Source: a virus. Taken from it: 22,712 bases of DNA. The stretch lies in the IMG/VR virus record IMGVR_UViG_3300042881_004347, positions 1 through 22,712 of that record. One strand, written 5' to 3'. How positions within the stretch are numbered: position 1 is the stretch's first letter; every line of letters starts with the position of its first letter. The notes under the pieces are model-generated. The model saw only the letters and a program-made list of their open reading frames with translations, was not told where the DNA came from and did no database searches. Made by a program: the position numbers and the translations under genes. Below are positions 1 to 6,241 of the stretch, piece after piece.

Positions 1-105
1 TATGATTCGGTTATTTTTCCTGGGAATAAAAAAACAGCTGAAGCATGGAAAACTCTATTGCCTCAAGATTCAATTTTAATGCGATATAGCGGCGAGTTTA
101 AATAG
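1..105 (+). CDS. 3' end of an unidentified gene (partial)
   Basis: The first reading frame is open from the window edge to a TAG at 103-105, giving the last 34 residues of a protein (ending RYSGEFK). No family is recognised from so short a tail. The TAG is followed directly by an ATG in the same frame, so the next small ORF continues this frame after a single amber codon. By position it probably belongs to the same structural region as the following genes, but that is inference. Confidence 0.6.
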   Translation, partial: YDSVIFPGNKKTAEAWKTLLPQDSILMRYSGEFK

Positions 106-204
106 ATGCCAGTACCAACAATCCCAAACACAATATCGTTAGATAACTCGAATTATCCCGTAGCAGTTCCACCTGGCGGGCAAATTGTTGTCAAAATCGA
201 GTAA
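106..204 (+). CDS. 32-aa mini-ORF sharing the C-terminal module of the next gene
   Basis: ATG at 106 follows the upstream TAG with no gap, and the ORF ends at TAA 202-204. Its last 20 residues, including NYPVAVPPGGQIV, match the last 20 residues of the 661-aa repeat protein at 248-2233 at 18 of 20 positions. In those 20 codons 14 differ only synonymously, 4 are identical and 2 change the amino acid, which indicates selection on the protein sequence. There is no clear Shine-Dalgarno; GGCGAG lies at 91-96. It could be a real small protein translated by reinitiation, or the last part of the upstream protein if the TAG is read through or is a sequencing error. Function is unknown; a virion-protein tail module is likely. 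Confidence 0.5.
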   Translation: MPVPTIPNTISLDNSNYPVAVPPGGQIVVKIE

Positions 205-214
205 TTTAATATTC

Positions 215-222
215 GCTAAATA
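215..222 (+). promoter_or_regulatory. T4-like late promoter GCTAAATA
   Basis: GCTAAATA resembles the T4 late promoter consensus TATAAATA. It lies in the 43-base gap before the repeat-protein gene, 25 bases before its ATG, the same spacing seen before the genes at 5906 and 10760. Confidence 0.55.
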
Positions 223-247
223 CTATCATACAGTGTAGTGAGCGAAA

Positions 248-2233
248 ATGACAAAGGCTACAAACTTAAGAAAAAGCTGGATCGGTGGAGCTTCGAGAGT
301 AACAACGACTTTTAATGCTCCAGGAAGTTTAACACTTCCATATGGGCAGTTTAAGGGGACTGTCTCTGGTCGTGCTGGAACAGGTAACGACCCAGTTGCA
401 GCGACATATAGCATCACTTATGCTACCAATTATAATATTGCCTATCCGATCGCAAATCAGCCGATCGCAAACCAACCAGCGACTGCATATACAATCAATT
501 ATAACACCAATTATAATGTCGCATATCCAATCGCTAACCAGCCGATCGCAAACCAACCAGCGACTGCGTTTACTACAAATTATAACACCAATTATAACAC
601 TGTCTACCCAATCGCAAATCAACCAGAAGCATCAAGACCCGTAACTGCATACTCTACGAATTATAACGTTGCTTATCCGATAGCAAATAGACCAGAAGCT
701 GCAAGACCAGCGACGGCATACTCTACGAATTATAACACGAACTATAATGTTGCGTATCCAGTTGCTAACCAACCAGCAACTTCGTATTCTATTCTTTATA
801 ATACCAATTATAATGTTGCGTATCCAGTTGCTAACCAACCAGCAACTGCGTATTCTATTCTTTATAATACCAATTATAATGTTGCGTATCCAGTTGCCAA
901 TCAACCAGAAGCATCAAGACCTGTAACTGCGTATTCTATTCTTTATAATACCAATTATAATACTGCGTATCCAGTTGCCAATCAACCAGAAGCATCTAGA
1001 CCAATAACTGCTTATAGTACAAATTATAACACTGTGTATCCAGTTGCAAATCAACCAGAAGCATCTAGACCAATAACTGCTTATACTACAAATTATAATA
1101 CAGTTTATCCAGTCGCGAATCAGCCACTTGCAAACTATAATCCAGCAACTTCGTTTAACTGGAATTATGTGTATTATTTTGCATATGAAAATAATGATTA
1201 TTATGAAACAGGATCTGGTAGCACTCCAGGGTGCCCATCTCCATTTAGTTTCTATGATTTTATGAACTCTGAATATACTGAGAGTAATTATTCTTGCACA
1301 CCTGCAGGAAATAATGCAAATTATAATACCAATTATAATGTCGCATACCCAGTCGCGAATCAACCAGCAACTGCATATTCTATTCTTTACAATACAAACT
1401 ATAACGTTGCATACCCAGTCGCGAATCAACCAGCAACTGCATATTCTATTCTTTACAATACAAACTATAACGTTGCGTATCCAGTAGCCAATCAACCAGA
1501 AGCATCTCGTCCAGCGACTGCATATTCTATTCTTTATAATACAAATTATAACACTGCCTATCCAGTCGCGAATCAACCAGAAGCATCAAGACCTGTGACT
1601 GCATATAGTACAAATTACAACGTTGCTTATCCAGTTGCCAATCAACCAGAAGCATCAAGACCTGTAACTGCGTATACTACAAATTATAATACTGTGTATC
1701 CAATTGCAAATCAACCGATTGCAAATCAACCAGCGACTGCATACACAATCAATTATAACACCAATTATAACATCGCGTATCCAATTGCAAATCAGCCAGC
1801 AACTGCGTATTCTATTCTTTATAATACCAATTATAATGTCGCGTATCCAGTTGCAAATCGACCAATTGCAAATCAACCAGCGACTGCATACACAATCAAT
1901 TATAATACCAATTATAATACTGTCTATCCGATCGCCAATCAACCAATTGCAAATCAACCAGCGACTGCGTTTACTACAAATTATAATACCAATTATAACA
2001 CTGTCTACCCAATCGCAAATCAGCCAGAAACTGGTCGACCAATAACATCATATACTCCAGGTAATCCTGGCGCATCTACAACTGTTCTTGGTGTATTTTT
2101 CCCAGGAGGAGCAGTTTCTACTCTTGCTCCGACTGTAAGTCCAACTTTGGTCGACTATGAACGATTCCCTGATAATGCAAACTATCCCGTGGCAGTGCCT
2201 CCAGGTGGTCAGATCGTAATTAAGATTGAATAA
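248..2233 (+). CDS. Tyr/Asn/Pro-rich tandem-repeat virion protein, probable fibre
   Basis: This 661-aa protein has three parts. Residues 1-57 form a non-repeated head with the stretch FNAPGSLTLPYGQF. Residues 58 to about 603 are degenerate repeats built on YNTNYNVAYPVANQP, with linkers PATAYSIL, IANQPATAY or EASRPVTAY. The last 58 residues are a Gly/Pro/Val-rich tail ending in NYPVAVPPGGQIVIKIE. A 64-residue island (residues 294-357) interrupts the repeats; it is rich in aromatic residues and holds the only obvious cysteines, C329 and C350. There is no signal peptide and no membrane segment. Similar head and tail modules are, from memory, common in virion proteins of marine T4-like phages. 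The position upstream of fibre genes and the late promoter support a structural role, probably an elongated fibre or adhesin. The exact role is unknown. Confidence 0.7.
   Translation: MTKATNLRKSWIGGASRVTTTFNAPGSLTLPYGQFKGTVSGRAGTGNDPVAATYSITYATNYNIAYPIANQPIANQPATAYTINYNTNYNVAYPIANQPIANQPATAFTTNYNTNYNTVYPIANQPEASRPVTAYSTNYNVAYPIANRPEAARPATAYSTNYNTNYNVAYPVANQPATSYSILYNTNYNVAYPVANQPATAYSILYNTNYNVAYPVANQPEASRPVTAYSILYNTNYNTAYPVANQPEASRPITAYSTNYNTVYPVANQPEASRPITAYTTNYNTVYPVANQPLANYNPATSFNWNYVYYFAYENNDYYETGSGSTPGCPSPFSFYDFMNSEYTESNYSCTPAGNNANYNTNYNVAYPVANQPATAYSILYNTNYNVAYPVANQPATAYSILYNTNYNVAYPVANQPEASRPATAYSILYNTNYNTAYPVANQPEASRPVTAYSTNYNVAYPVANQPEASRPVTAYTTNYNTVYPIANQPIANQPATAYTINYNTNYNIAYPIANQPATAYSILYNTNYNVAYPVANRPIANQPATAYTINYNTNYNTVYPIANQPIANQPATAFTTNYNTNYNTVYPIANQPETGRPITSYTPGNPGASTTVLGVFFPGGAVSTLAPTVSPTLVDYERFPDNANYPVAVPPGGQIVIKIE
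419..2056 (+). repeat. Tandem coding repeats, 66-base core period
   Basis: The basic unit is 66 bases (22 codons, TATTCT...): copies start at 785 and 851, and the next at 932 is 15 bases longer because it carries an EASRP insertion. Similar near-identical pairs occur around 1375-1500. A unique island at 1127-1318 splits the array. High DNA identity between neighbouring copies suggests recent expansion or ongoing homogenisation. Confidence 0.8.
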
Positions 2234-2238
2234 TATAC

Positions 2239-2267
2239 TTGACATAGTCCAATAAATAAGTTATAAT
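2239..2267 (+). promoter_or_regulatory. Exact consensus sigma70 promoter (TTGACA-17-TATAAT)
   Basis: TTGACA at 2239-2244 and TATAAT at 2262-2267 are separated by exactly 17 bases. Both hexamers match the bacterial vegetative consensus fully. The site is in the intergenic gap upstream of the oxygenase gene at 2297, with a predicted start near 2274. It should be read by unmodified host RNA polymerase, as T4 early promoters are. Confidence 0.8.
2251..2258 (+). promoter_or_regulatory. T4-like late promoter AATAAATA inside the sigma70 spacer
   Basis: AATAAATA carries the TAAATA core seen before most transcription units here. It lies between the -35 and -10 of the sigma70 promoter, 38 bases before the ATG at 2297. 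The overlap may allow early and late expression from one site, or may be chance in an AT-rich spacer. Confidence 0.4.
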
Positions 2268-2296
2268 TTGATTTCGTTATTCTTGAGGTTTATTTT

Positions 2297-2899
2297 ATGC
2301 CATATCCAGTGCAACGTTATGCTCGTGTTCTAAATCGTTTTTGTGTCGCTACAAAAGCATTTACCAAAGAAGAAGTAGAAAAAATTTTTGCTCTTGAAGA
2401 CTTGCAAAAGTTTCAAAAAGGCGCAATTGGTGGTGGTGCAGGAAAGGGTCAGGTTAGCAAGAAAAACCGCGACAGTGACGTCATGTGGGTGATGCATGAC
2501 CAAAACTCTGACTGGCTTTACCAAAAATTCTCAGGTTTAGTTTCTGCAGTCAATTATGATCATTTCATGTATGATGTTGAAGGTTTTGAGAACTTTCAAT
2601 ATACAGTTTATCGATCTAAAGACAAGCAGCACTATGATTGGCATATCGATGCTGGAAATACATCAAGCCCATTTGAACGCAAGATTAGTGCATCATTAAT
2701 TCTTACCGATCCAAGTAAGTATGAAGGCGGTGAATTCGAATGTGTGATGAATGGTCGTGTTGATGAGCCTTTTGTTGCAAAAGCAGAAATTGGTGATGTG
2801 ATTTTCTTTGATTCTCGCATGCCTCATCGTGTGCGTCCAGTCACCTCTGGTGTTCGTAAATCATTAGTATGTTGGATTATGGGCAAGAACACATGGTAA
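2297..2899 (+). CDS. PKHD-type Fe(II)/2-oxoglutarate dioxygenase
   Basis: This 200-aa protein is a likely soluble Fe(II)- and 2-oxoglutarate-dependent hydroxylase of the prolyl-4-hydroxylase-like (PKHD/YbiX) group. The iron triad is visible: H116 and D118 in HYDWHIDAG, and H177 in RMPHRV. R187, ten residues further on, is placed to bind 2-oxoglutarate. EGGEFE (143-148) and AEIGDVIFFDS (163-173) are the usual core strands of the double-stranded beta helix. GAGG-type Shine-Dalgarno (GAGG, 2285-2288) lies 8 bases before the ATG. The gene is headed by a consensus sigma70 promoter and overlaps the next gene by 7 bases. Substrate is unknown: protein prolines of the neighbouring fibre proteins are one option, and host proteins, nucleic acid or small molecules are others. 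The enzyme class is clear; the target is not. Confidence 0.88.
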   Translation: MPYPVQRYARVLNRFCVATKAFTKEEVEKIFALEDLQKFQKGAIGGGAGKGQVSKKNRDSDVMWVMHDQNSDWLYQKFSGLVSAVNYDHFMYDVEGFENFQYTVYRSKDKQHYDWHIDAGNTSSPFERKISASLILTDPSKYEGGEFECVMNGRVDEPFVAKAEIGDVIFFDSRMPHRVRPVTSGVRKSLVCWIMGKNTW

Positions 2900-3633
2900 A
2901 TCTAAAAAAACTTAGATTTTGGGATAATCCAATAATTGAGTTTTATTGCCACCCAGAACTTTATGGAATTATTCCTGAGCCAAAAGCAGCAGTAAAGAGT
3001 CTGCCTGACTGGTTTAAGAATTTAGAGCCAACATTTGGTGATGGTAGTAATAGAGATACATTTGGCAATAAACCCATGTCTGCTAAAAAATGCCTTCCGC
3101 TATTAGATGGAATGTCTTTAGGATTCACTATTCCGTTATGCGGCGATGTGCATGTAAGATCAAACTATAACAATAGTCAATTTGATATAAGAAATCCTCC
3201 AGGTATCAAAGTTTGTGAATTTCATGATGCCAATCAAGTTGGTGGAAATAGTGGAATTAAATTAAATCATGGCAATCCTTTGAAATTCCTCAATCCATGG
3301 GTTGTTAAAACAGCTCCAGGGTGGTCTGCATTGTTCATCAATCCAATGAACAATTATGAACATCCATTTACATGTTTGAGTGCAATGGTAGATACAGACA
3401 AGTATCCAAAAGAAGTAAACTTTCCTGCTCTATGGCATGAAAATGATTCTGACTATCACATTCCTGCAGGAACACCATTAGTTACAGTTATTCCAATTAA
3501 ACGAAATTCGTTTGAAAAGAAACCTCGCGTTCGATCAATGTCACCAAAAGAATTCAAAGAGATTTCTGTAATACAAAAACGACAAAATATGCGCACACAT
3601 CATTATACCTATGATTTGAGAGAGAAGAAATAA
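2893..3633 (+). CDS. Unknown-function protein, DUF6065-like (paralogue 1)
   Basis: The 246-aa product begins at ATG 2893, which overlaps the upstream stop (ATGGTAA). An in-frame ATG at 2869 would add eight residues but lies deeper inside the oxygenase gene and has no ribosome binding site. The N-terminus has FYCHPELYGIIPEP and LPDWFKNL, and the C-terminal half has PWVVKTAPGWSALF, MVDTDKYPKEVNFP and IPAGTPLVTVIPIKR. This pattern resembles phage proteins that I recall as DUF6065; that name is from memory. The PAGTPL..VIP ending recalls a cupin-like beta fold. There is no membrane segment. The next gene is a diverged relative. Location between an oxygenase and a glycosyltransferase suggests a part in the same process, but no activity can be assigned. 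Confidence 0.7.
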   Translation: MVNLKKLRFWDNPIIEFYCHPELYGIIPEPKAAVKSLPDWFKNLEPTFGDGSNRDTFGNKPMSAKKCLPLLDGMSLGFTIPLCGDVHVRSNYNNSQFDIRNPPGIKVCEFHDANQVGGNSGIKLNHGNPLKFLNPWVVKTAPGWSALFINPMNNYEHPFTCLSAMVDTDKYPKEVNFPALWHENDSDYHIPAGTPLVTVIPIKRNSFEKKPRVRSMSPKEFKEISVIQKRQNMRTHHYTYDLREKK

Positions 3634-3635
3634 TT

Positions 3636-4370
3636 ATGTTTAATTTTCTTAAAAAAGATAAACCCGATCTTGAATTTATAGATTCATCTGAGGTAGTGTA
3701 TCCTCACTATCCACCAATTCTTGCAAAAGATTTAAAGCCTTTAAAAGAGCATCAAGAAAAAAAGTTTGAGAGTTATATCTTTCCACAATGTCCTGGAATG
3801 CATGATTATTCTAGAATGGGTTATATAATTCCAGCATGGAGTAATTTTCATATCAAAGCAAACAAGGCTGGTTGCGTTGCATTTTTGGGTAGCGATGGTG
3901 AAAATAGAGATAAACGAGGCACTCCATTAGGTCAACCACAAAATATGGATGTGAAAATTACTGATGGTTTATTTAAACTTAATGGTGTCGATCCTTGTAT
4001 TTGGAATTTTCCAGGTGCATGGAAAGTTTTTGGCAATGGGAATGTTTCAGCATTAGTCATGCCAGCATTTTTTCATTCAACATTTTTAGATGATCTTTAT
4101 GTTTATCCAGGAGTAGTAGATTATAATAAATTTACAACGCTTAATTTTATATGTTCACCGAAACATGAATGCGAAGTTCAGATTAAAGCTGGCGATCCAA
4201 TATTGCATGTGATTCCTTTTATAACCAACAAAGATATTGTTGCAAGTTATGGTCCTGCATCAAAAGAACAAAAGGACTATCCTAAAACAATTAAATGGTT
4301 TCATGAATTAAATTTCTATAGAAAATACTATATGATTCGTAAAAAATATAAGATAATTAAAAAGAGTTAA
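3636..4370 (+). CDS. Unknown-function protein, DUF6065-like (paralogue 2)
   Basis: This 244-aa protein starts two bases after the previous stop, with a purine-rich GAGAGAAG stretch upstream. It keeps the plan of the preceding protein: a proline-rich entry, PGAWKVFGNGNVSALVMP in place of PGWSALFINP, VVDYNKFTTLNF in place of MVDTDKYPKEVNF, and IKAGDPILHVIPF in place of IPAGTPLVTVIPI. Overall identity is low outside these blocks, so the duplication is old. The N-terminal 30 residues and the lysine-rich C-terminus (KKYKIIKKS) are unlike the relative. Function is unknown. Its place in the oxygenase-glycosyltransferase cassette suggests co-expression with those enzymes. Confidence 0.7.
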   Translation: MFNFLKKDKPDLEFIDSSEVVYPHYPPILAKDLKPLKEHQEKKFESYIFPQCPGMHDYSRMGYIIPAWSNFHIKANKAGCVAFLGSDGENRDKRGTPLGQPQNMDVKITDGLFKLNGVDPCIWNFPGAWKVFGNGNVSALVMPAFFHSTFLDDLYVYPGVVDYNKFTTLNFICSPKHECEVQIKAGDPILHVIPFITNKDIVASYGPASKEQKDYPKTIKWFHELNFYRKYYMIRKKYKIIKKS

Positions 4371-4375
4371 CACTG

Positions 4376-5338
4376 ATGGCAAAAATCTTCGTAAACATTT
4401 GTTCATATCGAGATAAATTACTCGCACCGACTCTCTATAGTTTGTTGGAAACTGAGTCTGGACGAAACGCTATTACATATGGAGTTTTCGAACAAACAAA
4501 AATCGAGGATAGTTTGCAAACAACACATCCTGATCTTGTCAATCATAAACAAATTCGATATAAACGAATTGATCCACAATTTTCTGATGGAGTTGTTTGG
4601 GCACGATGTATTAATTCGATGCAAATTTATGATGAAGATTTCCAGTATCAGATAGATTCTCATATGTTATTTGATAAAGATTGGGACAATCAATTGATAC
4701 TTGATTATAATGATGCATGTAAAGTGGCTGGGAAAAATAAAGTAGTTTTAACTTCTGGCACAAAAAATTACGATCTAGAAAATGAAAGAATCATTAAACA
4801 CACCTTAACTGATGATATTACTGTCAAGTTAGGTTATTTTCAATTCGATAAGGATCTAAGATTGCATGCTCATGGTGCATGGGTTCCAGCAACAGAGCGA
4901 GTTACTCCATCAATTCATATCTGCGCTGGCAACTTTTTCATGCCTGTAAGTTGGATCAAAGACGTTGGATACAATACAAAGATATTTTTTGAAGGCGAAG
5001 AACAGATTTTTGTTATTAGTTCAATTCTTGCTGGATATAGCATATTCCATCATCGCAAGATTAAAGTATATCATTATCTTCGATCTGGTAGCCATGACAC
5101 CAAACAAACGATTAATCCTGTTGCCAGCTCAGAAAAATTAAAGATGAATCACGATCGATCTAAGAAAGAGATCATTGATTACATCTATTCTCTATCCGAG
5201 GAACAGCTCGAACACTATCGTCGCATAACAGGTGTCGATTATATAAATAGAAGACTAGAGGATCGTGCAATTTCTCGTAAAATCTCTCCCAATCCTGGAA
5301 TTGTAAATGATTGGGAGGTGTCAAATAGAGATGGTTAA
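4376..5338 (+). CDS. GlcNAc-transferase-like glycosyltransferase
   Basis: This 320-aa protein resembles the GlcNAc-transferase family (PF11397), whose eukaryotic members add GlcNAc to hydroxyproline of Skp1. Family-like features are the start KIFVNICSYRD (residues 3-13), VVWARCINSM (73-82), the YQIDSHMLF block (91-99) with a D-x-H metal/nucleotide site, HICAGNFFMP (181-190) and FFEGEEQIF (204-212) followed by VYHYLR. The fold would be GT-A and cytosolic. The ATG follows the upstream stop by 5 bases with AGAG in range. The gene ends TAAATG, directly against the next start. The family link to hydroxyproline glycosylation is suggestive, given the hydroxylase in the same operon, but the acceptor here is unknown and could be a fibre, a host glycan or DNA. 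Confidence 0.8.
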   Translation: MAKIFVNICSYRDKLLAPTLYSLLETESGRNAITYGVFEQTKIEDSLQTTHPDLVNHKQIRYKRIDPQFSDGVVWARCINSMQIYDEDFQYQIDSHMLFDKDWDNQLILDYNDACKVAGKNKVVLTSGTKNYDLENERIIKHTLTDDITVKLGYFQFDKDLRLHAHGAWVPATERVTPSIHICAGNFFMPVSWIKDVGYNTKIFFEGEEQIFVISSILAGYSIFHHRKIKVYHYLRSGSHDTKQTINPVASSEKLKMNHDRSKKEIIDYIYSLSEEQLEHYRRITGVDYINRRLEDRAISRKISPNPGIVNDWEVSNRDG

Positions 5339-5863
5339 ATGTCTATAAAGATTAAACAATTTATTGGTGGGAGTTGTACTGCAGCTGTTGGTTGTAATAT
5401 AAGCCTTGAAACGAATGTTTCACCACAAAAATTCAACTTAAATAAGAGTTATTACCTTCTACGAGGTGGTATTGTTGTTGATTACGAGGGCGAGAATACA
5501 GTAAATGTTGTCTGCCCATATAATTCTAATTGGAATCCATATGTAGATCAATGGAATTATGATAAAAATGTTATCCTTACGACTACACCGAATACAAAAT
5601 TTACAGTTGTATCTGTAACCGAAGGTAATACAAATAATGCAGTCGCATTCACTTCTTCTGTACTGATGCTAGAAAACTCTAATTTAACAAAGACAATGAA
5701 TGCTAACTCTTATTTGTTAGTTTTTGGATCCGCGTACTCTATCGATAGCGTAAACTATCATAATATTAACGGTCAATCTAGAACAATATTTGCTAATTCT
5801 CCCCGAGAAGTGCAAATATCGACTTCTAATTCATGTGAATTGATCTATCTTGAAACTATCTAA
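5339..5863 (+). CDS. Hypothetical beta-rich protein, probable virion component
   Basis: The 174-aa product is rich in Ser, Thr, Asn, Val and Tyr with alternating hydrophobic patterns, as in beta-sandwich virion proteins. I recognise no family. Cysteines occur at the N-terminus (GGSCTAAVGCN) and further on, and there is no signal peptide or membrane segment. Its ATG directly follows the TAA of the glycosyltransferase gene. GGGAGG lies about 20 bases upstream, further than usual, so translation is probably coupled. It sits just before a late promoter and the fibre genes. Confidence 0.65.
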   Translation: MSIKIKQFIGGSCTAAVGCNISLETNVSPQKFNLNKSYYLLRGGIVVDYEGENTVNVVCPYNSNWNPYVDQWNYDKNVILTTTPNTKFTVVSVTEGNTNNAVAFTSSVLMLENSNLTKTMNANSYLLVFGSAYSIDSVNYHNINGQSRTIFANSPREVQISTSNSCELIYLETI

Positions 5864-5872
5864 TTTAAATCT

Positions 5873-5880
5873 AATAAATA
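5873..5880 (+). promoter_or_regulatory. T4-like late promoter AATAAATA
   Basis: AATAAATA lies in a 42-base gap, 10 bases after the previous stop and 25 bases before the ATG at 5906. An AGGAA ribosome binding site follows at 5893-5897. It would drive the small beta protein and the collagen-like fibre gene as one late unit. Confidence 0.55.
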
Positions 5881-5905
5881 AGAATATCAAGTAGGAACCC
5901 TTTAA

Positions 5906-6241
5906 ATGGCGCAATTTGTAGAAGTAGATCTAGATCAAGGAACAACCTTTAATCTTGATATTGTAGTTAAGAACGATGATGGCAGCAGAATTAATGTTGC
6001 AGGCTACACATTTTCTTCCTCAATGCGCAAATCATTTTATTCTTCAAGTGTGACAGCAAATTTAACCGTTGCAGTGATTGATGCTGCGAATGGTGATGTT
6101 AGATTTTCGCTAAATGCAGCGTCAACTGCTAACATAAAAGCAGGTCGTTATGTGTTTGATATCAAACAAATTAATACTTCAAATGTTACATCGCGTATGT
6201 TTGAAGGGATTATTACAGTTAATCCACAGGTAACGAAATGA
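5906..6241 (+). CDS. Small beta-sandwich virion protein (BppU-N-like), upstream of fibre
   Basis: This 111-aa protein starts [27 protein letters not shown] and continues with [44 protein letters not shown] and [14 protein letters not shown]. The order of strands (opening strand, modified-residue strand, 'G-x-Y-x-F-D' strand, closing 'EG.I.V.P') resembles small Ig-like phage baseplate or fibre-attachment domains such as the N-terminal domain of BppU. That is a pattern resemblance only. Its stop overlaps the start of the collagen-like gene as ATGA, so the two are translationally coupled. It is likely an attachment or accessory protein of that fibre. AGGAA at 5893-5897 supports the start. Confidence 0.7.
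   Translation: MAQFVEVDLDQGTTFNLDIVVKNDDGSRINVAGYTFSSSMRKSFYSSSVTANLTVAVIDAANGDVRFSLNAASTANIKAGRYVFDIKQINTSNVTSRMFEGIITVNPQVTK

Noticed and set aside
914-1576. 220-aa reverse-strand ORF opposite the Tyr/Asn repeats
   Set aside because: It is a repeat-driven shadow with no recognisable protein features; the forward frame has the promoter, start and conserved end modules.
419-2056. Possible CRISPR array because of regular 66-base repeats
   Set aside because: The repeats are coding, in frame and without unique spacers of constant length; no cas gene is present.
2869-2892. Upstream ATG for the first DUF6065-like protein
   Set aside because: It would add eight residues unlike the family and has no ribosome binding site; ATG 2893 at the ATGGTAA junction is the more likely start.
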